NCBI RefSeq assembly: GCF_001746755.1
Contig: NZ_MCGG01000018.1
Span: forward strand, 1-64,000
Direction of reading: 5' to 3'
DNA length: 64,000 nt
Origin: Magnetovibrio blakemorei
GTDB taxonomy: Bacteria > Pseudomonadota > Alphaproteobacteria > Rhodospirillales > Magnetovibrionaceae
The notes below the pieces were generated by a model. That model saw nothing but the letters and a program-made list of their open reading frames with translations, was not told the origin of the DNA and did not search any database. Shown here one piece after another: positions 34,670-43,784 of the stretch; position 1 is the stretch's first letter; every line of letters starts with the position of its first letter. A program made the translations under genes and the position numbers.

Positions 34670-35631
34670 GCGGCACTCCTTTTCGAAAAAGGCCATGCCG
34701 GGGCGTCGGTACGCTCGGCCATGCGCAAACGCGATGAACGCGACCGCGGATTGATTTTGCATTCTTCGGCAGTGGGCTTCACGGTGCCCTTTTTGAGCAG
34801 CTTAAATGTCGGCGCGGGGCCATCACCACTGGTGTCGGGAATGTGCCGGGAAGGATTGGGCATATTGCCCGAACGCGCGTTTAAAAACCCCTTCACCCGT
34901 TTGTCTTCCAACGAATGAAACGACACCACTGCCAAACGACCACCCGCCCCCAGAAGATGCTCTGCCCCACTCAAACCGCGATCCACTTCGCCCAGCTCGT
35001 CGTTCACATAGATGCGCAAACCTTGGAAGGTTCGGGTTGCGGGGTGAATGCCGTCTTTGGCTTTTTTCACCACTTTGCGGACAATTTCAGCCAATTGTTT
35101 GGTGCGGGTGATTTCACCCTCCGCGCGGGCTTCGATGATGGCGCGGGCAACCCAGCGCGAACGCCGTTCTTCGCCGAATTCATAAATGATGTTGGCCAGC
35201 TCTTCTTCGCCCAGCCCGTTCACCGCATCGGCAGCCGTTGGACCACTTTGTTCCATACGCATGTCCAAAGGACCGTCGGTCATAAACGAAAAACCGCGTT
35301 CGGCTTGGTCCAGCTGCATGCTGGAAACACCCAAGTCCAGGGCCACACCATCAACACCGGAGACACCTTGGGCGCTCAACAGGTCAAACATATCGCCAAA
35401 ACGGCCTTCGACCACGTTCAACCGGCCGCAGAATTCAGCTTGCATGTCCTGGGCTTTGGCGATGACATTGGGATCACGATCAATACCCCACACGGCGCAG
35501 TCGCACGATTCCAAAAGAGCCCGCGAATACCCACCGTTGCCAAAGGTGCCGTCCACGTAAACGCCGCCGTCGCGGGGGTTCAGGGTGTCCAAAACCTCTT
35601 TTAACAGAACCGGGATATGAGGCATGGACAT
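34666..35631 (-). CDS. rsmH: 16S rRNA (cytosine1402-N4)-methyltransferase
   Basis: RsmH (MraW) methylates C1402 of 16S rRNA in the decoding site. The 321-residue protein begins HIPVLLKEVLDTLNPRDGGVYVDGTFGNGGYSRALL, described here as the S-adenosylmethionine site between residues 5 and 40, and has VSSMQLDQAERGFSF and the ATRTFQGLRIYVNDEL segment. It is the second gene of the dcw cluster, 4 bases after mraZ. Confidence 0.96.
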   Translation of the reverse strand: MSMPHIPVLLKEVLDTLNPRDGGVYVDGTFGNGGYSRALLESCDCAVWGIDRDPNVIAKAQDMQAEFCGRLNVVEGRFGDMFDLLSAQGVSGVDGVALDLGVSSMQLDQAERGFSFMTDGPLDMRMEQSGPTAADAVNGLGEEELANIIYEFGEERRSRWVARAIIEARAEGEITRTKQLAEIVRKVVKKAKDGIHPATRTFQGLRIYVNDELGEVDRGLSGAEHLLGAGGRLAVVSFHSLEDKRVKGFLNARSGNMPNPSRHIPDTSGDGPAPTFKLLKKGTVKPTAEECKINPRSRSSRLRMAERTDAPAWPFSKRSAA

Positions 35632-35635
35632 ATAC

Positions 35636-36130
35636 TCATGCTCCCCGGTCTTTGCGCGGTGATTGTTGAGGTGAAAGCTGCGGCGACAACTTCAGCGTCG
35701 CACCCGTCGCCTTGGCCCGTTCCAACGCGCCGCTTCTGTGTTCCTCATACGCATCGGGCGACCAAATCTGGAAGCGCGAGCCACGGCCAACAAACAACGC
35801 CTGACCATCGAGACCCGCATGCAAGCAAAGCTCGACAGGCAAACTGATGCGGCCTTCGGGATCGAAGCTGAGTTGAAAGGTGTTTTCCAATGTAATGGCG
35901 GCCAAGTCTTCTTGAGCATCGGAGAACAGTTCAAGATTGTCTTCAAGGCTGGCGGAGATGCGTTTCATAAACGCCTCGCCCGCACCTTCTAACGCTGGAA
36001 ATTTGAAATAGGGGTAGATGTAAACGCCCGCGAAGCCTTCCGCCAGGACAGCCTCACGATAAGGCTTCGGGACAGACACCCGGCCTTTTTTATCTATTTT
36101 ATTGAGATGACGGCCGACGAGCAGCGCCAT
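35636..36130 (-). CDS. mraZ: Transcriptional regulator MraZ
   Basis: MraZ is an AbrB-fold DNA-binding regulator of the dcw cluster. The 164-residue protein has two SpoVT/AbrB-like half domains: LVGRHLNKIDKKGRVSVP near the N terminus and FQLSFDPEGRISLPVEL near residue 90. The length is slightly above the E. coli protein because of a basic C-terminal tail. A strong AAGGGGGAG ribosome binding site precedes the ATG. A phased TGG repeat array 158-222 bases upstream is the likely autoregulatory site. Confidence 0.95.
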   Translation of the reverse strand: MALLVGRHLNKIDKKGRVSVPKPYREAVLAEGFAGVYIYPYFKFPALEGAGEAFMKRISASLEDNLELFSDAQEDLAAITLENTFQLSFDPEGRISLPVELCLHAGLDGQALFVGRGSRFQIWSPDAYEEHRSGALERAKATGATLKLSPQLSPQQSPRKDRGA

Positions 36131-36287
36131 GGCTCCCCCTTAATGATGCATCATGCAAAAGCCCGATGTGGACCTTTGACCTTCACCTGCACCGCCTTGA
36201 AATCGGCCCCGTCCCCGTGACGAAGCTCAACCCCAAAACCCTGCAAGCCCGTTCGAGAACCCGCAAAGCGCGCCCACGAACCCCATT

Positions 36288-36352
36288 TGGTTCATTATGG
36301 GATATCATGGGAATTGATGGGCGTCAATGGGAATGCTTGGAATTGGTTGGGT
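36288..36352. promoter_or_regulatory. Probable MraZ operator array
   Basis: Seven TGG motifs begin at 36288, 36298, 36308, 36318, 36328, 36338 and 36348 on the plus strand, exactly one helical turn apart. Five of them are TGGG. E. coli MraZ is known to bind TGGGN repeats separated by 5 bases, the same 10-base period. An 8-bp inverted repeat with TGGGA (36367-36374 with 36397-36404) lies next to the array. No clear mraZ promoter was identified between the array and the gene. Confidence 0.65.
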
Positions 36353-36416
36353 TTTAGCTAGGTTTTACTGGGAGTTTACTGAGACCTAGACCTCCCCTCC
36401 CAGTGCGCCGAAACAC

Positions 36417-36439
36417 AAAAAAAGCCGCCCAATGGCGGC
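36417..36439 (-). terminator. Rho-independent terminator after the PAS gene
   Basis: GCCGCC/GGCGGC (36424-36429 with 36434-36439) with a CAAT loop is followed on the minus strand by seven T residues. It lies 150 bases after the PAS gene stop and insulates the mraZ control region. The remainder of 36131-36589 holds no gene that I can support. Confidence 0.75.
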
Positions 36440-36589
36440 AACACTTTGATAAATTACACTTATTTCTAGCAAAGAGGGCAGTAGCCCTAAATGTTCTTGT
36501 TACGTTCCTTATTTAAGCGTAACGATCTGCCGTCTTAAACAGCCTTACAGAGCAGACCCTTGTTGCCGAACTCATCGGGCTGCGCGCCT

Positions 36590-37096
36590 TTACAGGTCCT
36601 CTTCATCGCCCATGTAGAAGAACTTTGGAACGAAGCACCACGAACTGTCCGCAGAGTTTCCATCCGCAAACGGCAGAAACACGGCTTCATATTTCAAATG
36701 CGCCTTGTCGTTACTCCACGACATGGTTTTTTGGCAATAGGTCGGCACACCATGACGGGCACAGTCATGAAGACGCATTTTGACATCATCGGCATTGGCC
36801 TTGGGGATCAGGTCATAAAGGGCACCTTTGCTGTATTGCAGGCCAATATACTCCCGGCATTGATCACCGATCATCGAAAGGTAAATCTCGTCGCCTCGCA
36901 GATTGTAAAGGGTGGAACTGCTGACGACCGAAGCGTGCTGCAAGGCGAACCCCATGTTCCAAACCGGCAGTTTACCCGTTGCTTGATGCAAAGCCCGCCA
37001 ACCCAGAACCGTATTTCTGAGCAAATCATCGTAAATTACCCCCAAGTCCAAGAGGGGACAGATTTCGCGCAAAATTTCGGGTGGTGTAGATGTCAT
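36590..37096 (-). CDS. PAS_5-type domain protein
   Basis: This 168-residue soluble protein resembles the alphaproteobacterial PAS_5 family (PF07310). The pattern includes a LGWRALHQATGKLPVWN segment, central aromatic and polar residues, and a cluster of FVPKFF-like beta strands at the end. No output domain or membrane segment is present. Family members are mostly uncharacterised, and some regulate development or motility. It lies alone between a terminator and an ABC ATPase gene. The family assignment is from memory and moderate. Confidence 0.6.
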   Translation of the reverse strand: MTSTPPEILREICPLLDLGVIYDDLLRNTVLGWRALHQATGKLPVWNMGFALQHASVVSSSTLYNLRGDEIYLSMIGDQCREYIGLQYSKGALYDLIPKANADDVKMRLHDCARHGVPTYCQKTMSWSNDKAHLKYEAVFLPFADGNSADSSWCFVPKFFYMGDEEDL

Positions 37097-37134
37097 GTCA
37101 AACCTGAATATAAAGTACTGTCCAATTTTAGTGT

Positions 37135-37935
37135 TTAAACCCGCCCCTGATGAAGGGTTGGCATGTGATCGAAATAGGGTCGTATGATCGGTGAGGTTGA
37201 TGCCGAAAACGCAACGAACGAGCCATCAAAATACACCTTGCCATCATGCAGCATGATGATGCGCGGGGCCAGGCGGTTGAGCAAATCTTTGTCATGGGTG
37301 ATGATCACCGTGGTGCGTTGGCTGTTCGCCCCCTGCTCGTGGGTGGTGAGGATCAAATCTTGGATTTGCAGTGCACTGGTGGGGTCCAACCCGGTGGTCG
37401 GCTCATCGTAAAAAATCACATTGGGGTTCATGGACAGGGCGCGGGCCACCGCCAAGCGTTTGGCCATGCCGCCGGACAGGCTGTTGGTGTCAGTGTCCAA
37501 AAAATCATCGCTGTCGTCCAACGCCACCGCTTGCAGCACCCGGCGCGCGATGGGCACAATGTCTTCATCGTCCATATGTTTGATTTCGTGCAGCCACAGT
37601 TGGATATTGTCGAACACGCTGCCCGAAAACAACGCATTTCTTTGAAACACCATGCCCCAGTGGGTGTGCAAGTCCGACAATTGTACTTGGCCCAATTTCG
37701 CCAAGTTCACCAACGGCGCCCCTTCCCGGCCATGATCGGCGACAAGGACTTCGCCTTGGTCGGGTTCCAATTGAGACAGCACGTGGTTCAACAGCACCGT
37801 TTTGCCACATCCCGAGCCCCCGACGATCACCACCAGTTCACCCTTGAGAATTTCAAGGTCGATGCCGTTCAGCACCTGATGGGCGCCAAACGCTTTGGAC
37901 AAGCCTTTGATTTGAATTTCAATATCGGTGCTCAT
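37135..37935 (-). CDS. MlaF-like ABC transporter ATPase
   Basis: This 266-residue ATPase has Walker A GGSGCGKT, the signature LSGGMAKRLAVARAL and Walker B NVIFYDEPTTGLDP. It most resembles MlaF/Mkl proteins, which drive phospholipid traffic between the membranes together with an MlaE permease and an MlaD substrate-binding protein. Neither partner is next to it, which is unusual. An insertion of about 20 residues (EGAPLVNLAKLGQVQL) precedes the Q-loop. I start at 37935, since the longer frame to 38052 would run into rnpB. Confidence 0.75.
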   Translation of the reverse strand: MSTDIEIQIKGLSKAFGAHQVLNGIDLEILKGELVVIVGGSGCGKTVLLNHVLSQLEPDQGEVLVADHGREGAPLVNLAKLGQVQLSDLHTHWGMVFQRNALFSGSVFDNIQLWLHEIKHMDDEDIVPIARRVLQAVALDDSDDFLDTDTNSLSGGMAKRLAVARALSMNPNVIFYDEPTTGLDPTSALQIQDLILTTHEQGANSQRTTVIITHDKDLLNRLAPRIIMLHDGKVYFDGSFVAFSASTSPIIRPYFDHMPTLHQGRV

Positions 37936-37987
37936 CCGCGTAGCGTACACGGCGAAACCAAAACGCAAAAGCACTGAGTGAGATAAT

Positions 37988-38376
<389 letters not shown>

Positions 38377-38393
38377 GCCGCCAACCTAATCGG

Positions 38394-39065
38394 TTAGCGC
38401 GTGCGAAGCAACGCTTTGAGCAAGCCCGCCGTTTCCCCATCCGGCAGACCGTTCACCAAGGCCGGGCGAAAGTGACGTTGAAAGGCCATCAGGGCCGCCG
38501 GAAAATCCGTCATATCATAGCCGAACGCCGCCAACATCAAGTACACCTCGCCGGGTCTCATCTCGATGGGCTGAACATCGTCGACCCACAGACCGATCCC
38601 AAACCGGGCTAGGCGTTGCCAGTCAAACAGCTCACCGGGGTCAAGTTTTCGCCGCGGCGCGATATCGGCGTGTCCAACCACGTTGCGCGGGCTGATGGGA
38701 TGGCGCTTGAGGATGGCGCTGGCGAGGCCTTCCAGGGCGACCATTTGCGCGTCTGGAAAGGCACGATAGCCAAATTCGTGTCCCGGATTGACCAATTCGA
38801 TACCGATGGACCGACCGTTGATATCCATAGCCCCCCGCCACCACGAAACGCCCGCATGCCATGCGCGCTTGTCTTCGTCGACCAAGCGATACACCGTGCC
38901 GTCCTCGTCAATCAGGTAATGGGCGCTGACCTGAGCGTCTTTGTCGCACAACCGATCCACGGCCGCCTGGCACGTTTGCATGCCGGTGTAATGCACCACC
39001 AGCGTGTCAATCGGCAAACCGGGCGCACGGTTGTTGAAATTGGGCGAAACCAAGGGAGTGCGCAT
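38394..39065 (-). CDS. AmpD-like N-acetylmuramoyl-L-alanine amidase
   Basis: This 223-residue protein has an Amidase_2 domain: LVVHYTGMQ carries the first zinc His, and the central HYLIDEDGTVYRLVDEDKRAWHAG segment is described between residues 49 and 72. VVGHADIAPRRKLDPG carries the later His and the Lys/Asp residues. It cleaves the amide bond between muramic acid and the stem peptide, most likely in muropeptide recycling, since no signal peptide is visible. A C-terminal extension of about 60 residues resembles a short peptidoglycan-binding fold. It is 8 bases downstream of the J-domain gene. Confidence 0.88.
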   Translation of the reverse strand: MRTPLVSPNFNNRAPGLPIDTLVVHYTGMQTCQAAVDRLCDKDAQVSAHYLIDEDGTVYRLVDEDKRAWHAGVSWWRGAMDINGRSIGIELVNPGHEFGYRAFPDAQMVALEGLASAILKRHPISPRNVVGHADIAPRRKLDPGELFDWQRLARFGIGLWVDDVQPIEMRPGEVYLMLAAFGYDMTDFPAALMAFQRHFRPALVNGLPDGETAGLLKALLRTR

Positions 39066-39073
39066 TCAGCTCT

Positions 39074-39814
39074 CTATTTTAAGTCACGAATTTTTTTGAT
39101 CTTGTCGTAAGCCGCATTGATGGTCGCCATTTTGTCGTTGGCCAAATCGATGAATTCCTGGGGCATGCCCTGAGCCATCAGCTTGTCGGGGTGGTTTTCG
39201 ACGATCAGCTTGCGATAGGCGGACTTGATTTCACCATCCGTCGCCCCGGCTTCGACACCCAAAACGCTATAAGGATCGGCCTTGCTTGGGTCCCCATGGG
39301 TGGCGGTGATGCGCTCAAACGTGTGCTGAGAAAAGCCAAAAATGTCCGATACGTGTTTGAGGTAGGCGAATTCCGCGGGGTGCACCACCCCATCGGCCTT
39401 GGCAATGGCAAACAACCCGCCCAGCAACTCTTCCAGAACCGCCGGTTCATGGGGAAAGAGATTCGCAACCTGCTGGGCATACATCTCATAACCCGCCGTC
39501 GAGGCTTTGGCGCGATCAAAGATTTTCGCCACGTTGGTCATTTCGTCCGGCGGGATATGAAACAGCTGCTTAAACGCTTCAACTTCATCGCGGGTGACTT
39601 GACCGTCGGCCTTGGCCATTTTTGCGCCCAGTGCAATCACCGCAAGGGTGAAGGCCACTTGACGCTGTTCCGCCGACGATACGCGTCCCAACGCTGGAGA
39701 ACCGCCATGCGCTTTGTCAATAGCGTGCCCCGCCACCGCGCCCAACAACGCGCCCAACGGCCCGCCAAAGGCAAAACCCGCGACGCCGCCCAATACTTTT
39801 CCCCAAATGCTCAT
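39074..39814 (-). CDS. DjlA-like TerB and J-domain co-chaperone
   Basis: This 246-residue protein begins with a Gly-rich hydrophobic segment (GGVAGFAFGGPLGALLGAVAG), likely membrane-associated. A TerB domain follows (about residues 50-160), and a C-terminal J domain of about 65 residues carries the HPD motif (VENHPDKL). The layout matches DjlA, a membrane-linked DnaK partner. The start at 39814 gives MSIWGKVLGG, the usual DjlA opening. It probably forms a two-gene operon with the amidase. Confidence 0.88.
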   Translation of the reverse strand: MSIWGKVLGGVAGFAFGGPLGALLGAVAGHAIDKAHGGSPALGRVSSAEQRQVAFTLAVIALGAKMAKADGQVTRDEVEAFKQLFHIPPDEMTNVAKIFDRAKASTAGYEMYAQQVANLFPHEPAVLEELLGGLFAIAKADGVVHPAEFAYLKHVSDIFGFSQHTFERITATHGDPSKADPYSVLGVEAGATDGEIKSAYRKLIVENHPDKLMAQGMPQEFIDLANDKMATINAAYDKIKKIRDLK

Positions 39815-39890
39815 CAGCCGATCCCGTTTTCCGTGCACGCCTGTGCGAAACTACTCCACTCTGGGCATAAATTGCAAAAGCGTAAAATCA

Positions 39891-39920
39891 CACAGGGTGT
39901 GATGGCCGTCATACCCTGTG
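39891..39920. other. Imperfect inverted repeat upstream of the djlA-like gene
   Basis: CACAGGGT and ACCCTGTG (39891-39898, 39913-39920) form the ends of a stem that continues inward with two G-T pairs. It lies 77 bases before the djlA-like start and could be an operator. No regulator is suggested by the sequence. Confidence 0.3.
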
Positions 39921-40007
39921 CCTTCCTAGAGGCTTAATTTCACCAAACAGCGAAAGTGAATTGCCGATTTCGCACCAAGAGCTTAACCCAACCGGAGCTC
40001 TGCCGAG

Positions 40008-40045
40008 CAAAAAAACACTCAGCCAGAACGGCTGAGTGTTTTTTT
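40008..40045. terminator. Bidirectional-type terminator
   Basis: A 10-bp stem (40015-40024 with 40030-40039) is flanked by A residues on the left and T residues on the right, so it can act in both directions. It lies 21 bases after the stop of the Sel1 lipoprotein gene on the minus strand, which is its likely user. Confidence 0.85.
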
Positions 40046-40065
40046 ATGCACATGTGGGAAAGTCG

Positions 40066-40977
40066 TTAGCGGTTGAGAACCGTCAGCCGTTCGCGCAGGC
40101 GATCCAACAGTTTTCCATCGCACCCGCCACCGCCCAGGCCTTCGGCTGCCCGAAATTCGGCAATGGCGCCGTAGGTCCGTTCCCCATCAATGCCATCGGC
40201 TGTACCGGGGTCATAGCCCAAACGGCTCAAGGCGTATTGAGCAAAGCGCAACGAAGCCCGATCACCGGTCGTGTCTGAAAACGGCTCATTACGCCACGAT
40301 TGGGCCTGCTGTTCAGCCGATTCAATGTACATACTGGAAAGCCGCGCCCTCAAAGTACGGATGGCAGCAGCCCCCCCTTCGATGTTGTTGTCCTCGGCAA
40401 TCAACAGCCACGTCAAGGCCCGGGCCCGTTGACCGCGCCCGGCGACGCCCGATGCCATGGCAACGCCCAAGGCCAACTGAGCAGGACCGTATCCGGCGCG
40501 TGCAGAGCGTTCCATCCACATCAGCCCCCAACCGGGTTCTTTTGCCGTACCGCGTCCATTTAGGTACGCTTCGCCCAATTGATACTGCGCACCGATATGA
40601 CCCATGGCAGAGGCCATGGAGTACCATTCGACGGCACGATTGGGGTCCGATTGCATCAAGCCCAACTGGTACGCAGCCGCGCCTTGACCTTGTAGGGCTG
40701 CACTTTCAAACCAGCGAGCCGCTGCGGCGGGGTCAGATTCGGCCAAAGTCAGGCCCAAATCATACTGTGCGCCGATGTCACCCGATTCGGCCCACGCCCG
40801 CAGGGTATTCAGGGATTGCGCGCGTTCATTTGCGGTTTCTTGAGCGGTTTGTATGGGTTTGGATTTATTCGCATTGCCGCCACAACCGCCCAATGTTAGG
40901 ACGAATCCCAACCCAAGTACTGCAATCGTGCGCGACGAAAACAAACCTGCCGTCACCATCCTATAGCTGCCCACCAT
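40066..40977 (-). CDS. Sel1-repeat lipoprotein with a peptidoglycan-binding domain
   Basis: This 303-residue protein has a lipoprotein signal with lipobox LGGC near residue 32. Several Sel1-like repeats follow (for example GDIGAQYDLGLTLAESDPAAAARWFES), and a C-terminal PG_binding_1-type domain contains RLGYDPGTADGIDGERTYGAI. It is probably an outer membrane lipoprotein that touches the wall. It has a single-gene transcript ended by the adjacent terminator and is divergent from the tolC-like gene. The exact role is unknown. Confidence 0.8.
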   Translation of the reverse strand: MVGSYRMVTAGLFSSRTIAVLGLGFVLTLGGCGGNANKSKPIQTAQETANERAQSLNTLRAWAESGDIGAQYDLGLTLAESDPAAAARWFESAALQGQGAAAYQLGLMQSDPNRAVEWYSMASAMGHIGAQYQLGEAYLNGRGTAKEPGWGLMWMERSARAGYGPAQLALGVAMASGVAGRGQRARALTWLLIAEDNNIEGGAAAIRTLRARLSSMYIESAEQQAQSWRNEPFSDTTGDRASLRFAQYALSRLGYDPGTADGIDGERTYGAIAEFRAAEGLGGGGCDGKLLDRLRERLTVLNR

Positions 40978-41095
40978 TATTTAGCCCCCGCTTGGTATTC
41001 TATACGCCAATATGTTTTATCCTTATATTATCGTCAGTTAAGCAGATTCAAGTCCGTTTTGCCCAGGTATTTTGTTATATGGCTCAGACAATGTT

Positions 41096-41125
41096 TTGCG
41101 CAGCCACGAATTGTCGCCGTATAAG
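41096..41125 (+). promoter_or_regulatory. Possible promoter of the tolC-like gene
   Basis: TTGCGC (41096-41101), an 18-base spacer and TATAAG (41120-41125) lie 70 bases before the GTG start in an AT-rich divergent gap. Confidence 0.35.
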
Positions 41126-41194
41126 ATGTGTGATATGAAGGTATTGCAAGCGGTGAAAGCCCCTAAGCTCATCCACTTTAGGAAGAAAATACGC

Positions 41195-42526
41195 GTGAAG
41201 TCCCTCAAGGTAACGGCTCCTCTTTTGGTATCGATCATTGCGCTCGGCTCAGGCCTGGGCGCACTCAGCGTGGGCGAAGCTGCGGCTCAGCCAATTGAGC
41301 AAGAGCTGAAATATCTCATCGATTCCCACCCGAAGATCCGCGCATCTGAAAAAACCTTGGAATCGCGACGCGCGACGATTGCGGAATCTGAAGCGCTCTA
41401 TTATCCAACCGTCAGGGTTACCGCAGAAGTTGGGCCGGAACACATTGACAACCCAACGACCCGAGGCAGCGCCGGCGGCAAACCGTCCAGTATGGTCCGA
41501 AATACGGTCGGCCTCACCGTCACGCAAAATTTGTTTGATGGCTACAACACCTCATCACAAGTGCGCGCTGCTCAGATCAACCGTGAAGTTGCAGAGCTTT
41601 CCTTGGAAGGCACACGGCAAAGCACCCTCTTTGAAGGCATTAGGGCCTATGTTGAAGTGTTGCGTCAGCGTCGCTTGGTGGAAATTGCCCGTGAAAGCGA
41701 ACGCACCATCTTGCGCCAACTGAATTTGGAAGATGAACGCGTGCGCCGCGGGTCCGGTGTGACGTCAGATGTCTTGCAAGCAAAATCACGCCTGCAAATC
41801 GCCATTGAACGTCGCGTCGGATACGAAGGCACGTTTGACAACGCCATCAGCACCTATGAACAGGTTTTCGGCCATTCCCCCGACCTGACCACCATGATCG
41901 ATCCGGCTCCGCCCGCCGAAGTCATTCCCAGCACCATGGACAGGGCTATGGAAATCGCATTGATGGAAAATCCTGCCCTTGTGGGCAGCGCGGCCTCCGT
42001 TGAGTTGGCGCGCGAAGATCAACGCACCACCGACAGCGAATTTTTCCCCGTCGTTGATTTGGTCGGAGCCGCCAACTATGAAAAAAACAATGGAGCTGTT
42101 ACGGGGACCCGTCGCGATTATTCGATGTCCTTGTCGGCCAGTTGGGATTTGTTCAACGGCGGAGAATCATTGGCGCGGCGCAAAATCAGCAACTTTGACT
42201 ACCAATCTTCCATGGACAACCTTGACTTCAGCAAGTCCAAGGTGATCGAGCAAGTTAAATTGTCATGGCAATCCTTGGTCACATCGCGCAAGCGCAAGGT
42301 CCTTCTGGGCAACGCCGTCAATATTGCCGCTGAAGTTTTTGAAGGCCGTAAAAAGCTCCGTGATGCGGGCAAAGAAACCGTCATCAACGTCTTGGATCAA
42401 GAAAACGAACTGAACAACACCCAGATCAACTATGCCACGTCGTCCTATGATGAACGCATCACGATCTATCAGTTGTTGCTGGCGATGGGCAGGTTGTCCC
42501 CCCAATACATTGTTGCGACGCGCTGA
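41195..42526 (+). CDS. TolC-family outer membrane channel
   Basis: This is a 443-residue secreted outer membrane efflux protein. I chose the GTG at 41195 because AGGAAG lies 9 bases upstream and the product then begins with a proper signal peptide (MKSLKVTAPLLVS..., cleaved after EAAA). The mature protein has the two OEP repeats with long amphipathic helices. Motifs such as SHPKIRASEKTLESRRATI and the closing RITIYQLLLAMGRL segment resemble the TolC branch serving type I secretion of adhesins. It converges on a HlyD-ABC operon 8 bases away, so it may be their outer membrane partner. Confidence 0.85.
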   Translation: MKSLKVTAPLLVSIIALGSGLGALSVGEAAAQPIEQELKYLIDSHPKIRASEKTLESRRATIAESEALYYPTVRVTAEVGPEHIDNPTTRGSAGGKPSSMVRNTVGLTVTQNLFDGYNTSSQVRAAQINREVAELSLEGTRQSTLFEGIRAYVEVLRQRRLVEIARESERTILRQLNLEDERVRRGSGVTSDVLQAKSRLQIAIERRVGYEGTFDNAISTYEQVFGHSPDLTTMIDPAPPAEVIPSTMDRAMEIALMENPALVGSAASVELAREDQRTTDSEFFPVVDLVGAANYEKNNGAVTGTRRDYSMSLSASWDLFNGGESLARRKISNFDYQSSMDNLDFSKSKVIEQVKLSWQSLVTSRKRKVLLGNAVNIAAEVFEGRKKLRDAGKETVINVLDQENELNNTQINYATSSYDERITIYQLLLAMGRLSPQYIVATR

Positions 42527-42533
42527 TTTATTC

Positions 42534-43766
42534 CTACATCTTACGCCGCACCAAGGAAACGCCGTCCTGAATGCGCTCTGAGGGGTGCAGAACGACTTCA
42601 TCGCCCGCACTCAAGCCGCTCAACACTTCGGCCTCACGACCATTCAAGTGGCCAACCGTTAAGCGGACCAATCGCGCCGTCTCATCCGTTTGCATGACAA
42701 ATGCAGCCCATCCGCCATCGACGCGAAACAAAGCCGCCATCGGGGCCTTCAGCACACCATCGCTCTGCCATTCCTGGATACCGACTTCAACGCGAAAGCC
42801 ATGCCCTAAGGCCTTGGGAATGGCATCCGCTTCATCAAAATCAATAATCACGTCGACGCGCTGTTCTTCAATACCCAGAACGGAAATCTTGGTGTAGCCA
42901 AACGGTTCGATCCGGCGCACGGTCCCGTTCAGGGCGTCTCCGCCCCAATTTTCAATCACTGCCGGGGCACCTTCATGTATGCGCGCACCATCGCGGGTGA
43001 GCACGTCCACGACAACTTCCAAATGACGCGGGTCGCCAATCTCCATCAGCACTTCGCCCGCCGCCACGACGCCTTCACTTTCGTGTAAAATGCGCAACAC
43101 TTGACCATCGACCGGGGCCGTAATGGCGACGCAGCACTGCGCGTCCCCTCCACCGTCCGCAGGCGTCAGCAAGCGCGCCCGCGCCATCGCCAATTCATGC
43201 ATTCGGACCTGCACGGTGGCCTCTGCGCTTTTGAGTTCCGCAGCCCGCGTCGCCACGTCCAACTGCGCCACATCCAAAGCCCGGCGCGATATGGTCCCGT
43301 TCTGACTGAGCTTTTCCGCCCGGATCAATTCTGAGCTAGCAAACGCCAATTCAGCCTTCGCCCGATCTTCTTCGGCCGATGCCAACGCCAAGGCATCTTC
43401 CGCTGCCTGGGCTGTGGCTTCGGCTTCAGCGCGGCTGCGACTGTCCAAAATGGTCGGATCAGCCGGTTCAATCACCGCCAAGCGGGTTTTGGTGGCTATG
43501 ACCTTGTCCCCGGCTTCCGTTTCGATGCGCATCAAGCGCCCCGCGGCGGGTGCCGAAATGGCATAGATGTCTTTCACCCGTGTTTGCCCTTCACCTTCGA
43601 CCCGCACAGTCATGGTCCCGACTTCGATTTTGCTCACATCCACGGGCACGGCGGTGGGGATAAACGCCCAGGCTAAAAAGCCTGCGATCAGAATGCTCAC
43701 CACCAACCAAAAAATATATCGACCGAAACTCACGGGTCTGCCATGTGTCATGGGCTCATGTGTCAT
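42534..43766 (-). CDS. HlyD/MacA-type periplasmic adaptor
   Basis: This membrane fusion protein is about 410 residues long. It has a membrane anchor near residues 15-35, two lipoyl halves (AGRLMRIETEAGDKVIA and DGQVLRILHESEGVVAAGE), and a long helical hairpin rich in Ala/Glu between them. Beta-barrel and membrane-proximal domains follow. I start at the ATG at 43766 rather than the upstream TTG. It is the last gene of an operon with the FtsX-type permease and ATPase, so it should link that transporter to an outer membrane channel. Confidence 0.88.
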   Translation of the reverse strand: MTHEPMTHGRPVSFGRYIFWLVVSILIAGFLAWAFIPTAVPVDVSKIEVGTMTVRVEGEGQTRVKDIYAISAPAAGRLMRIETEAGDKVIATKTRLAVIEPADPTILDSRSRAEAEATAQAAEDALALASAEEDRAKAELAFASSELIRAEKLSQNGTISRRALDVAQLDVATRAAELKSAEATVQVRMHELAMARARLLTPADGGGDAQCCVAITAPVDGQVLRILHESEGVVAAGEVLMEIGDPRHLEVVVDVLTRDGARIHEGAPAVIENWGGDALNGTVRRIEPFGYTKISVLGIEEQRVDVIIDFDEADAIPKALGHGFRVEVGIQEWQSDGVLKAPMAALFRVDGGWAAFVMQTDETARLVRLTVGHLNGREAEVLSGLSAGDEVVLHPSERIQDGVSLVRRKM

Positions 43767-43784
43767 GGGCAAAGGCCCCCTTCC

